Position numbers and translations under genes: made by a program
In this document: one piece after another, positions 27,098-35,569 of the stretch
Position numbering within the stretch: the stretch's first letter is position 1
Layout: every line of letters starts with the position of its first letter
The notes under the pieces: model-generated
The model's database searches: none
The model's input: the letters and a program-made list of their open reading frames with translations, nothing else
What the model was told of the DNA's origin: nothing
Source of the DNA: Enterosoma sp963544395
GTDB lineage: Bacteria > Bacillota_I > Bacilli_A > RFN20 > CAG-288
Reading direction: 5' to 3'
NCBI GenBank assembly: GCA_963544395.1
Contig: CAUUFA010000002.1
Coordinates: forward strand, 90,751 to 154,750
DNA: 64,000 bases

Positions 27098-27403
27098 CTA
27101 TCCTCCGATCTTTCCATAAGCCATAAAGCCTAAGAAACAGCCGATCGCCGTCTGAAAGAAGAGCGATGTGTAGATGACGATCGTGAAATAGATCTTCTCC
27201 GTCTTATGATGGGCAAGAAGCCTACCAAACAGGGCTCCCAATGCGCCGTTGAACACCGTCAAAGCAAGCAGCGTGCTCTCCCTGGTTCTCGGAAGTCCGC
27301 GCTCCGCTTTCTTCTTATCGTGTGCAAACGAAAAAATGGTGATGAGAGACATCAGAGCGATCCAACCGACATCGATAAAGAGCAGTATCTGATGGTAAGT
27401 CAT
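27098..27403 (-). CDS. DUF1294 membrane protein
   Basis: This 101-residue protein has three to four membrane segments and the DUF1294 pattern: a short loop FAHDKKKAERG followed by TRESTLLALTVFNGALGALFG near residue 45, then HHKTEK. The function of the family is not established. It is cotranscribed with the small membrane protein downstream and diverges from the flavo-diiron gene. Confidence 0.8.
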   Translation of the reverse strand: MTYHQILLFIDVGWIALMSLITIFSFAHDKKKAERGLPRTRESTLLALTVFNGALGALFGRLLAHHKTEKIYFTIVIYTSLFFQTAIGCFLGFMAYGKIGG

Positions 27404-27469
27404 GCTTGCGCCTTTCTCATGCTAGTATACCAGCTTTCTCTCTTCATCGTGAGAAAGCGAGTTTAGTAT

Positions 27470-27498
27470 TTGTCTAAAACCTTCGTTTATATTAAAAT
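27470..27498 (+). promoter_or_regulatory. Promoter of the flavo-diiron gene
   Basis: TTGTCT (27470-27475) and TAAAAT (27493-27498) are exactly 17 bases apart. Transcription should start near 27505, 13 bases before the ATG. Confidence 0.65.
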
Positions 27499-27517
27499 CA
27501 TGACGAAGGAAAGAAAA

Positions 27518-28711
27518 ATGAAAACGTTACAGCTGAAAGAAAATCTTTATTATGTCGGTGTCGTCGATCACGGACTGAAAGTCTTCGACGTCATCATGCC
27601 GACGAAGTACGGCACGACCTACAATTCCTACCTTCTGAAGACCAGCGAAGGCGGCGTTCTCTTCGAAGGTTCCAAAGCCCTCTTTGAAGACGAGTATCTT
27701 GACCATATCTCCTCTCTGATCGCTTTTGAGGACATCCGGTATCTTGTCGTCGCTCACACCGAGCCTGACCACTCAGGTGCCATTGAAAAGCTTTTGGAGA
27801 AGAACCCCAATATCACCATCCTTGCGAGCGTCGCCGGTCTCAACAATCTCAGGAACATCATCCGCAAACCCTTCTCCTCCCAGATCATCGCTCCCGGCAA
27901 AGAGATGAAGATCGGTGGCTACACCCTCTCCTTCCTCTCTGGCCTCTTCTTGCATTGGCCCGATGTGATCTTCACTCATATCAAAGAGCTCAAAGCCCTC
28001 GTTTCCTGCGACGCCTTCGGCGCACATTATGCGACCGATGATATCCTCTTAAGCCGGGAAAAACACCTTTCAGACTACGAGGATGCCTTCCGCTATTACT
28101 TCAGCGCCATCATGGCTCCCTTTGCCGGATTTGCCATCCAGGCCTGCGATCGGGTGTCACCCTTAGATCTTGACCTCATCCTCACCGGACATGGACCGGT
28201 GATCGATGTCAATCCGCAGGGTGTTGTTGCGAAGTTCAGAGCCCTCGCCGAAGAAGCGAAGACTATTAACGACAAGGACAAAGTCTCTATCATCTACGGT
28301 TCCTGCTACGGCTATACCAGAGAGATGGCTCTTTATCTGAAAGAGAGATTCGAAGCTGACGGAAAGAACGTCGCTCTCCATGAGCTTGATGCTCTCACCT
28401 ATCAAGAAGAGAAACCTAAGATTCTTGAAGATATCCGGACCTCCGGCGAAGTGCTTTTCGGCTCTCCTACCGTGATCATGGATGCCCTTCCCTTGTTCTA
28501 CGACATTCTCAACAGCCGCCCGTGCACCTTCTTCCAGGGAAAGAGAGGCTCCGCCTTCGGAGACTACGGCTGGTCAGGAGAAGCTGTGATGAACTTGACT
28601 TCCTTCATGGCCATGAAGAAGATGACCGTCGTCGAAGGCTTCCGCCACGCCTTCAAGATGGATGAAAAAGGCAAAACCGAATTAGCCTCCTACTACGAGC
28701 GGATCAAGTAA
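27518..28711 (+). CDS. Flavo-diiron protein (FprA-type oxygen/NO reductase)
   Basis: The ATG at 27518 follows AAGGA at 7 bases and gives 397 residues. The metallo-beta-lactamase-like domain has all six diiron ligands: H80, E82, D84 (HTEPDH), H146, D165 and H225. A flavodoxin domain begins near residue 257 (YGSCYGYTREMA) and binds FMN. Such proteins reduce O2 to water or NO to N2O with electrons from rubredoxin or F420 and protect anaerobes. No rubredoxin domain is fused. The gene is single, with a consensus promoter and terminator. Confidence 0.93.
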   Translation: MKTLQLKENLYYVGVVDHGLKVFDVIMPTKYGTTYNSYLLKTSEGGVLFEGSKALFEDEYLDHISSLIAFEDIRYLVVAHTEPDHSGAIEKLLEKNPNITILASVAGLNNLRNIIRKPFSSQIIAPGKEMKIGGYTLSFLSGLFLHWPDVIFTHIKELKALVSCDAFGAHYATDDILLSREKHLSDYEDAFRYYFSAIMAPFAGFAIQACDRVSPLDLDLILTGHGPVIDVNPQGVVAKFRALAEEAKTINDKDKVSIIYGSCYGYTREMALYLKERFEADGKNVALHELDALTYQEEKPKILEDIRTSGEVLFGSPTVIMDALPLFYDILNSRPCTFFQGKRGSAFGDYGWSGEAVMNLTSFMAMKKMTVVEGFRHAFKMDEKGKTELASYYERIK

Positions 28712-28723
28712 ATCGCCTGACTT

Positions 28724-28752
28724 AAGCCTCTGCCTATCGGCAGGGGCTTTTT
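28724..28752 (+). terminator. Terminator of flavo-diiron gene
   Basis: AAGCCTCTGCC (28724-28734) pairs with GGCAGGGGCTT (28739-28749) with one mismatch, followed by a T-run. Confidence 0.8.
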
Positions 28753-28785
28753 CCGTTCCCATACCCGTTTCTTCCTCGCCTTGCC

Positions 28786-28814
28786 TTGCCAAATCTTACG
28801 CTATTTGCTACACT
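28786..28814 (+). promoter_or_regulatory. Promoter of the YitT-family gene
   Basis: TTGCCA (28786-28791) and TACACT (28809-28814) are 17 bases apart. Transcription should start near 28821, leaving a leader of only about 14 bases with no ribosome site. Confidence 0.6.
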
Positions 28815-28834
28815 ATTTAAACATTATTCACATC

Positions 28835-29845
28835 ATGTCACGAGAATATCAAAAAGAGATAAAAGATATATTGCTTGTCTTAGCTGGGTGCTTTGTTTTG
28901 GCCTTAGCCGACAGCATGTTCATCATCCCATGCGAGATCGTCAACGGCGGCATCGACAGTATCGGCATCCTGCTGAACTTTTTCCTTGCCGAAAAAGTCG
29001 GCTTCAATCTGACCGATATCATCCTGGGTGCCTTGCAGCTGATCCTCTGGATCGCCGGATGGATCGTCTTAGGAAAGAAGTTTGCCCTCCACACCCTCTT
29101 AGGGACATTGGCTTTCCCGCTCTTCTACTCCCTCCTTCTGAGAACGGATTTCAACAGCCTGATCCGACTAAACCGCTTCTATGAGAGAAACACCCTCTCT
29201 GGCGGCGGCTATACCTTGTCCTTCTTGCTGATCTCCGGCGTCTTCGGCGGCCTTCTTTCGGGTCTTGGTGTCGGTCTCACCTACTTGGGAAACGGCTCGA
29301 CAGGCGGACTCGATATTCTCTCCTTCATCATCGCCAAGTACACCGATATCCGGGTCGATATCTCTGGGCTTGCCAGCGATACCGTATTGATCATCATCGG
29401 CTTCCTCTGCCTTCAGAAATACGACCTGCTCTTTGTCGGCATCCTCTCTGCCTTTGTCTGTGCCCTCACCATCAAGGCGAGCTACATCAAGCTCACCTCC
29501 TATAAGATCGTCAACATCATCTCCGATCAGCCAGAGCCGATTTTGGATTTCATCCACCATCATCTCGATCATGGCTCCACCCTGATCAACATCGAAGGCG
29601 GTTATTCCGGAACTAACCGCAAGGAGATCAGAGTCGTCATCTACGCTTCTGAGACGAACATCCTGAAAGACTTCATCGCCTCTGTAGACCCTAATGCCTT
29701 CGTCTCCATGACCGATGCGACCGACATCAAAGGCGAGGGCTTCAGCGAGTTTGTCATCTCCGAGAGAAACCGACGAAATATATTGTCTAAATACGGTGTC
29801 GCCCTCAAGCAGAAAGGTGATAAGAAGAATCAGACGGAAGCTTGA
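28835..29845 (+). CDS. YitT-family membrane protein
   Basis: From the ATG at 28835 the product has 336 residues. Five to six membrane segments form a YitT/DUF161-type region with GGIDSIGILLNF and GNGSTGGLDILS (both Gly-rich family marks). They are followed by a cytoplasmic DUF2179 domain (about 245-310), with GSTLINIEGGYSG. The family is common in Bacillota and has no proven role. An upstream in-frame ATG at 28781 lies before the predicted promoter and is unlikely. The C-terminus (last 20 residues) is basic. Confidence 0.85.
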   Translation: MSREYQKEIKDILLVLAGCFVLALADSMFIIPCEIVNGGIDSIGILLNFFLAEKVGFNLTDIILGALQLILWIAGWIVLGKKFALHTLLGTLAFPLFYSLLLRTDFNSLIRLNRFYERNTLSGGGYTLSFLLISGVFGGLLSGLGVGLTYLGNGSTGGLDILSFIIAKYTDIRVDISGLASDTVLIIIGFLCLQKYDLLFVGILSAFVCALTIKASYIKLTSYKIVNIISDQPEPILDFIHHHLDHGSTLINIEGGYSGTNRKEIRVVIYASETNILKDFIASVDPNAFVSMTDATDIKGEGFSEFVISERNRRNILSKYGVALKQKGDKKNQTEA

Positions 29846-29944
29846 TTTTTTCACATTAAACTTCTAAATATCGATTAATTGAAGCGGTGATACATCACTT
29901 CCGTTTTTGATTAATGAAGCGGGATTGCTTTCATTTACGTCAAT

Positions 29945-29979
29945 AAAAATCCCTCTGTCGATCGAAGTCAGACAGAGGG
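29945..29979 (-). terminator. Terminator of the second hypA operon
   Basis: CCCTCTGTC (29951-29959) pairs perfectly with GACAGAGGG (29971-29979). On the minus strand ATTTTT follows. Confidence 0.82.
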
Positions 29980-29998
29980 AACAAGCGCGATAGAAATG

Positions 29999-30340
29999 TT
30001 ACTTGGCTAAGATTTCGGTGATCTCGAATTCGTAACCGCTCAGCATCGTATAGTCTTCGCTTCCGCATTTCGGACAGCGTCCGTGTGTCTTGGAGACGAC
30101 ATACTCCTCATCGCACTTCTGGCACAGGCCGATGGCGTTTTTGAAATCGATGCGAAGCTCCGTCTTCGCTAGCTTTGTATTCTCCGTGGCGGCGGGCCAG
30201 CAGTCCATCATGTAGTGAGGGACGATGCCGGTTGCTTCACCGACAGTGAGCGTGACGGCCTGGATCTCGGAAAGCTTCTCCTTCTTCATGTAATCTTCTA
30301 ACGTGGAGACGATCTCGACCGCATAGCCTAATTCATGCAT
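29999..30340 (-). CDS. hypA: Nickel-insertion chaperone HypA, copy 2
   Basis: The 113-residue protein has MHEL with His2, and zinc-ribbon cysteines C73, C76, C89 and C92. It is clearly HypA but differs at many positions from copy 1, so the duplication is old or the two were acquired separately. It starts 3 bases after the second oxidoreductase stop, the same order as in the first operon. No Ni enzyme is encoded nearby. Confidence 0.92.
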   Translation of the reverse strand: MHELGYAVEIVSTLEDYMKKEKLSEIQAVTLTVGEATGIVPHYMMDCWPAATENTKLAKTELRIDFKNAIGLCQKCDEEYVVSKTHGRCPKCGSEDYTMLSGYEFEITEILAK

Positions 30341-30343
30341 GAA

Positions 30344-33136
30344 TCAGTTCTTCCTTAAGGCGTTGAGCGCGATCTTGATGCCTCTTCCGACCGCGTGGCC
30401 GATGGCCTTCGGGAAGAGGTGAGAGTACTCCTCTGCGTAGATGGCGCTCTTCTTGACGAGGTGAGCGGCATCGAATTCGCACTGGAGTACGCATTGTCCG
30501 CAGCCGACGCACATGTTCGGATCGACGACGGCTTTGCCGCAGCTCAAGCAGCGGGCGCCTTCCTTCTTGATCTGTTCTTCCGTCAAGAAGCCGCGGTTGT
30601 CCTTGTAGGACTTGGTATCGACCGGTGAAACAGCGGGGATAGAACGAGGGGCATCATCGAAGCCCTGCGTCTCTTCGACCGCCTTGAAGTTGATATTCTC
30701 TTTGTTGATCTCGTGATATTCTCTTCTGTCACGTCCGGCATCGAGAAGCTGTCCCGGCTGGACGAAGCGGTGGAGAGAGATGGCGGCGGCGTGGCCGTCG
30801 GCGATGGCGTTGATCGCGAAGCTAGGACCGTTGTAGATATCGCCACCGACGAAGATGTCAGGCTCGTGGGTCTGCTTGGTCAGAGCATCCGCTAAGACCG
30901 TTCTCCGCTTGCTGAACTGAACTCTGGTGTCTTTGAAGAGATCACCGTAGTCATATGCCTGTCCGATGGCTTTGAGAACCGCCGTGCACTCGATGGACTT
31001 GGTGACGCTCTCATCATAGCTAGGATTGAATCTCCCGTCCTTATCTTTGACCGAGGTGCATTTCTTGAAGGTGATACCGGTGAGCCTCTTCTTGCCATCG
31101 AACTGGAAGGAGAGTGGGCCCCAGCCGTTGTTGATGACGATGCCCTCATCTTCAGCCTCTTTGATCTCGTCGGCAGAAGAAGGCATCTCATCGCGCTGTT
31201 CAAGGCAGAAGAGCTCGACCTTCTTAGCACCCTGACGGACAGCTGCTCTGGCGACATCCATCGCGACATTTCCGCCACCGACGACAACGACGGTGCCGTC
31301 GAGTGATTTACCCTTGCCGAGGTTGACATCGCGTAAGAAGTCGATGCCGCCGACAATATACTTGTTATCCTCATTCTCCAAACCGAGGTTGCGGGAGAGC
31401 TGAGCGCCGATAGCGACATAGAAGCCCTTGAAACCCTGTTTCCGAAGTTCAGGGATGGTGACATCCTTGCCGACTTCGACACCGGTCTGGAACTTGACGC
31501 CCAGCTGACGGATGATATCGATCTCCGCCTCGACAACATCCTTCTCAAGACGGAAGCCGGGGATGCCTAACGTCAGCATGCCGCCGAGCTTGGCCTCTTT
31601 CTCAAAGACGGTGACATCATAGCCGTCCTGAGCAAGATAGAAGGCGCAGGAAAGACCGGAGGGACCGCCGCCGATGACAGCGATCTTCTTCGAAGTGTAC
31701 TCGCTTCTGTCGGTATAGGTATGCTTCGGCTCAGGGACATATCTCGTCTCAGCATCGATGTCCTTCTGAGCGATGAACTTCTTGATATCGTCGATCGCGA
31801 TCGCCTGATCGACATTCTGTCTCGTACAGTGGAGCTCGCAGGGATGATTGCAGATACGACCGCAGACCGCAGGGAAGGGGTTCTCCCTTTTGATCAAAGC
31901 GAGGGCTTCCTTATACTTGCCTTCGGAGGCAAGCTTGATGTAGCCCTGGATTGAGATGTGAGCGGGACACCAGGTCTTGCACGGGGCAGTACCGGTCTCC
32001 GGAACGACATCCTGACGGTTGAAGCGGTAATCCGGATTCGAAACGCACTTGGCGGAGGTGTTCTTGCCCAATGCCGCCTGGAACTGGATCTTGGTCTCCT
32101 TGATTTCGGGCAGCTTCATGCCGAGACGGATGGCGTTGGTCGGGCAGTTCTCGACGCACTTTCCGCAGGCGACACAGTTGAGCGCATTGATCTCCGAACG
32201 ATAGTTGGAGGCGACGGCATCCGTCGTCTTGAACTCTTCGACCGGACGCAAGCCGAAGCAGGCACAGCCGCAACAGTCGCAGATAGCGGTCGACTTCTGA
32301 TCCTTCCAGGAGTCGAGGTTCGGAACGCAGTGCATCAAGCCTTCATCTTCGCATTTTTCAATGATGGAGCGAGCTTCCTCACGGGAGACCTCTCTGTCCT
32401 TTCCGGTGCGAACGAAAAACTTGGCAGGTCCGCCTAACTTCAGACATCTGTCCTTGGCAAGATGGCCGCAGCCTTCTCCCATCTGCGTACGGGACATACG
32501 GCAGGAGCAGGCGCCGACAGAGAAATAATCATACGAGTTGATCCAGACATCGACATCGTCTCTCGGATCGATATCCTTGGGATCGATGTGAGACTTTTCT
32601 AACGCTCTCTTGATCGGGATGACTCTCATCAGGCCGTAGCCATCGGGAATCATCGGACCCATAGAAGCGAGTCTATCGTGCGTGTACTGGTTGAAGGCAC
32701 GGCGGATCTCCGGATGCTCTAACGCATTGGGAGAGACGACCATGATCTCAAGAAGACCAGGGGCGAATATCGGCGTGATATATTCATAATGTTCCGGAAT
32801 GCCGTCATGAGCTTCGATGAGATCGACTCTCAGCGTGCCCAGATATCCGAGGTGATCGCCGACTTTGTGGACTCTTTCCATCGTCCAGCCGAGCTTTTTG
32901 CTGACCCACTCATCCGTTCTGACCTTGCGGAGACCGAGTGCGAGGATGAAGTCGCACTCCTCATCGCTGACCGAACCGGCTAGAGAGTAGTACTCCGGAG
33001 CGTTGGCATCGATCTTGTTGAGCATGCCAGAAGGGCCACCGATCATCTTGGCGACCTGAACGATCTTCTTACGGAGCGGCTTGGTTCCATCCGCTACCGG
33101 TTTGCCTTCCCATAAGATTGGCTTTTCTGTTTCCAT
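30344..33136 (-). CDS. Multi-cluster Fe-S/FAD NAD(P) oxidoreductase, copy 2
   Basis: This 930-residue paralogue of the protein at 4725-7664 has the same domain order. A winged-helix-like N-terminus (about 50-135) is followed by a Cys-rich region (C210, C212, C223, C231, then CDCCGCAC at about 286-293) and a 4Fe-4S motif (C321, C324, C327, C331). A GltD-type two-cluster domain (TAPCKTWCPAH) follows, then an FAD fold (GGGPSGLS), a nucleotide fold (VGGGNVAMD) and a C-terminal ferredoxin domain. CSCRxSRxxxGEGC is shared with copy 1. The second Cys group is richer here. The electron partners and substrate are not evident. It forms an operon with hypA and possibly the small gene upstream (33175-33444). 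Confidence 0.85.
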   Translation of the reverse strand: METEKPILWEGKPVADGTKPLRKKIVQVAKMIGGPSGMLNKIDANAPEYYSLAGSVSDEECDFILALGLRKVRTDEWVSKKLGWTMERVHKVGDHLGYLGTLRVDLIEAHDGIPEHYEYITPIFAPGLLEIMVVSPNALEHPEIRRAFNQYTHDRLASMGPMIPDGYGLMRVIPIKRALEKSHIDPKDIDPRDDVDVWINSYDYFSVGACSCRMSRTQMGEGCGHLAKDRCLKLGGPAKFFVRTGKDREVSREEARSIIEKCEDEGLMHCVPNLDSWKDQKSTAICDCCGCACFGLRPVEEFKTTDAVASNYRSEINALNCVACGKCVENCPTNAIRLGMKLPEIKETKIQFQAALGKNTSAKCVSNPDYRFNRQDVVPETGTAPCKTWCPAHISIQGYIKLASEGKYKEALALIKRENPFPAVCGRICNHPCELHCTRQNVDQAIAIDDIKKFIAQKDIDAETRYVPEPKHTYTDRSEYTSKKIAVIGGGPSGLSCAFYLAQDGYDVTVFEKEAKLGGMLTLGIPGFRLEKDVVEAEIDIIRQLGVKFQTGVEVGKDVTIPELRKQGFKGFYVAIGAQLSRNLGLENEDNKYIVGGIDFLRDVNLGKGKSLDGTVVVVGGGNVAMDVARAAVRQGAKKVELFCLEQRDEMPSSADEIKEAEDEGIVINNGWGPLSFQFDGKKRLTGITFKKCTSVKDKDGRFNPSYDESVTKSIECTAVLKAIGQAYDYGDLFKDTRVQFSKRRTVLADALTKQTHEPDIFVGGDIYNGPSFAINAIADGHAAAISLHRFVQPGQLLDAGRDRREYHEINKENINFKAVEETQGFDDAPRSIPAVSPVDTKSYKDNRGFLTEEQIKKEGARCLSCGKAVVDPNMCVGCGQCVLQCEFDAAHLVKKSAIYAEEYSHLFPKAIGHAVGRGIKIALNALRKN

Positions 33137-33174
33137 TTTTTTTGATTTTCCTCAGTGTTGATCTTCCCGGATTG

Positions 33175-33444
33175 TCAATTGAAGAGAAGGTTGACTCTCG
33201 TTCCGCTGATGACGAAACGTAACTTCACATCGGAGCTGCCCATCGCAAAGAAAATGTTCGAGCGGTAATTTTCTCCATCCACGTTGATTTCGACCTGAAT
33301 TGCGTGTTCCCCTTTGCTGATGGAAAGAACTGACTCGTTTTCGGAAGCCTTCATCTCTCCGATGTAATGGTTGTCGGAGAGAATTTTAGTATCGATAGGC
33401 TGGCTGAGCTTATCCATACTTCTGACAATGGTTAAAGTTCTCAT
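33175..33444 (-). CDS. Small protein of unknown function, probably leaderless
   Basis: The 89-residue product has no signal or membrane segment, and alternating hydrophobic residues suggest a small beta-sandwich. I do not recognise a family. A perfect minus-strand TATAAT ends 9 bases before the ATG, so transcription would begin within about 3 bases of the start codon, and there is no ribosome site. It lies 38 bases before the second oxidoreductase gene and is probably cotranscribed. That makes it a candidate partner of the Hyp/oxidoreductase set. No equivalent is seen beside copy 1. Confidence 0.6.
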   Translation of the reverse strand: MRTLTIVRSMDKLSQPIDTKILSDNHYIGEMKASENESVLSISKGEHAIQVEINVDGENYRSNIFFAMGSSDVKLRFVISGTRVNLLFN

Positions 33445-33453
33445 AGTGAAACT

Positions 33454-33481
33454 ATTATAACCGAAAACAGTCCGACTTTAA
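33454..33481 (-). promoter_or_regulatory. Leaderless promoter of the small gene/oxidoreductase operon
   Basis: Minus-strand TATAAT (33454-33459) follows TTAAAG (33476-33481) after 16 bases. Confidence 0.55.
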
Positions 33482-33571
33482 CAGAAAAATCCGGTAAAAA
33501 ACATACGAAAAGTAAGACACTGTCCATGAAGTGTTTAAAAAACGAATGCAGACATGGCGTTGCTTTTTCCT

Positions 33572-33598
33572 TTGAAATCCATTTCCTCTCGCTATAAT
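33572..33598 (+). promoter_or_regulatory. Promoter of second hypB
   Basis: TTGAAA (33572-33577) and a perfect TATAAT (33593-33598) are 15 bases apart, shorter than ideal. GGAG ribosome sites follow at about 33605-33618. Confidence 0.5.
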
Positions 33599-33623
33599 AA
33601 GTAGGAGTAGGAGAAATCACATC

Positions 33624-34298
33624 ATGGACGAATTGAAAGTCATTCAGATCAAAGAGGAAGTCACGGCGAAGAACGATGAAGAGGCAGCGGCAGTCAGGAC
33701 CATGCTCAAGTCTCATAAAACCTATCTTGTCAACCTGATGTCGAGCCCGGGAGCCGGAAAGACGACGTTGCTCTGCCATCTGATTCCGCTGCTCACAGAA
33801 CACGGTTTACGAGTCGGCGTCATGGAAGCCGATATCGATGGTGAGTGCGATGCTGAGACCATCATGGAGAAGACCAAGGCCAAAGCCATTCAGATCCACA
33901 CCGGAGGCGCCTGCCACCTCACGGCTCAGATGACGAAGGAGGGCTTAGAGAACCTTTCCCTTGATGACTTCGATATCGTTTTTTTGGAAAACATCGGTAA
34001 CCTCGTCTGCCCCGCTGAGTTTGATACCGGCGCCAACACCAAGCTCGTCCTTCTCTCCGTTCCGGAAGGGGATGACAAACCCTTGAAATATCCGCTGATG
34101 TTCGAAGTTGCTGACTTAGTCTGCGTGACGAAGATCGACACCCTTCCTGCCTTCGATTTCGACAAAGACAAGCTGATCGCCAATGTCCATAAACGCAATC
34201 CCGATGCGAAAGTCCTCTTCCTCTCTTCCAAGAAGGATCAGAACATCGATCAGGTTTCCGATTACCTCATCGAGCGTGTCACTTCCTTCATCCGTTAA
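33624..34298 (+). CDS. hypB: Nickel-insertion GTPase HypB, copy 2
   Basis: The 224-residue protein has P-loop SSPGAGKTT (40-48) and metal site C97-H98 plus C129. The G4 motif is TKID (169-172) where copy 1 and most HypB have NKxD. TKxD occurs in some G proteins and usually keeps GTP preference. Unlike copy 1, this gene is divergent from its oxidoreductase and hypA, with its own promoter and terminator. It should load nickel with HypA copy 2. Confidence 0.92.
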   Translation: MDELKVIQIKEEVTAKNDEEAAAVRTMLKSHKTYLVNLMSSPGAGKTTLLCHLIPLLTEHGLRVGVMEADIDGECDAETIMEKTKAKAIQIHTGGACHLTAQMTKEGLENLSLDDFDIVFLENIGNLVCPAEFDTGANTKLVLLSVPEGDDKPLKYPLMFEVADLVCVTKIDTLPAFDFDKDKLIANVHKRNPDAKVLFLSSKKDQNIDQVSDYLIERVTSFIR

Positions 34299-34303
34299 GC
34301 GTC

Positions 34304-34328
34304 AAGGTGGCTTTATGCCACCTTTTCT
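34304..34328 (+). terminator. Terminator of second hypB
   Basis: AAGGTGGC (34304-34311) pairs perfectly with GCCACCTT (34317-34324), followed by TTCT. Confidence 0.75.
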
Positions 34329-34372
34329 AGTATGATGGATTTACCTTCTGAATGAAGAAAGTGAGGTCTATT

Positions 34373-35566
34373 ATGTCGCGAAAGAAACGCTTCAGCATCA
34401 TCTCGCTGATCCTCAATATCATCATCGCCGTGCTTGTCATCTACGGGATCTTCGTCATGCAGTTTCCCAAAGTCCTGCGTTGGGCAAATGATAGTATCTT
34501 AGAATCGACCGGAGTCGGCATGTTCCGCTTCTACACCACCGACTCGAATTTCCTGATGGCCCTCATCGCGCTTGCTGCGATTCCCTTCGATATCAAGAAG
34601 ATCAGAAATGACGATCGAGTCACACCTTCCTGGCTCAGCGTCCTTTATCATGTCGGCACAGCGGCGATCGCTTTGACCTTCCTTGTCGTCATCACCTATC
34701 TTGCTCCGGTTTTTGGACTCTGGCACCGCATGTATACCAACGCCAACCTCTTCTACCATCTGATTGTTCCCGTTCTTGCGATGGTCAATGCCATTTTCTT
34801 CCGCTCTGATAGACGTCTCTCCCCTTTCTCAATCCTTTATGGCCTCATCCCGATGGCTCTTTATAGCATCCTCTATATGATTCAGCTCCAGGTCAGCGGC
34901 AATCCGACCATCACCGATCCGAAAACCGGCATGGTCACCTACCCCAATGACTGGTATGGATTTGCTCATATCCCGGTCGGCGGAACAAAAGAGAATCCTC
35001 AGTACCTGAACTTCATCATCGTCTTCCTATTAATCCTCGTTGCTATGGCGATTCTTTCGGCTGCTTTATTCGGACTCGAGCGCTGCTTACATCGCGCCTT
35101 CTTCCCGGTGAAACAGACGAAGGCTGAACCGAAAAAGGAAGAGACGGCACAAAACGAAACCAAGCAGGCTTCTGTCACTTCTGAAAAAGAGCCGGAAGAA
35201 ATCAAAGAAGCGCCAAAACAAGAAGAAGCTAAAGCGGAAGAAAAGACGGAAGCTTCCGAAAAAGAGCAGAAAGACGAAGCTGTTCCTCAAGAAGAACCCC
35301 GTCCTGTCCGCACCACGACCACCTCTCTGAAAGTCTCCGAGCTCAACAACGGCAGACCAGACAACCTTTACAAAGATAAGAGCCGCGTCTATCATATCTC
35401 CCGTCATTCCAGCGGAGGCTGGCAGGTGAAGCTTGCCAGCGGCGAGAAAGCCATCAAGACCTTTCCGACCCAGAAAGAAGCCATCACCTTCGCCAGAGAC
35501 CTCGTCCGCACACAGGGCGGATCGATCCGTGTCCACAGCATGACAGGTTCGATCAGAAAGGCATAA
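34373..35566 (+). CDS. Membrane protein with acidic linker and DUF2188 domain
   Basis: The ATG at 34373 follows GTGAGG at 6 bases and is preferred over an ATG seven codons upstream, which lacks a ribosome site. The 397-residue product has about six membrane segments (10-245) with WHRMYTNANLFYH in a central loop. A Lys/Glu-rich disordered linker (about 255-325) follows, then a C-terminal DUF2188 domain (about 340-397) nearly the same as that of the protein at 9233: YHIS, WQVKLASGEKAI, GGSIRVHS, IRKA. The linker and domain should be cytoplasmic. No function is known. The LOG gene follows after 3 bases. Confidence 0.8.
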   Translation: MSRKKRFSIISLILNIIIAVLVIYGIFVMQFPKVLRWANDSILESTGVGMFRFYTTDSNFLMALIALAAIPFDIKKIRNDDRVTPSWLSVLYHVGTAAIALTFLVVITYLAPVFGLWHRMYTNANLFYHLIVPVLAMVNAIFFRSDRRLSPFSILYGLIPMALYSILYMIQLQVSGNPTITDPKTGMVTYPNDWYGFAHIPVGGTKENPQYLNFIIVFLLILVAMAILSAALFGLERCLHRAFFPVKQTKAEPKKEETAQNETKQASVTSEKEPEEIKEAPKQEEAKAEEKTEASEKEQKDEAVPQEEPRPVRTTTTSLKVSELNNGRPDNLYKDKSRVYHISRHSSGGWQVKLASGEKAIKTFPTQKEAITFARDLVRTQGGSIRVHSMTGSIRKA

Positions 35567-35569
35567 TCC

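Noticed and set aside
33441..33803. A 120-codon minus frame upstream of the leaderless gene
   Set aside because: It runs through the start of hypB copy 2 in antisense and through both promoters.
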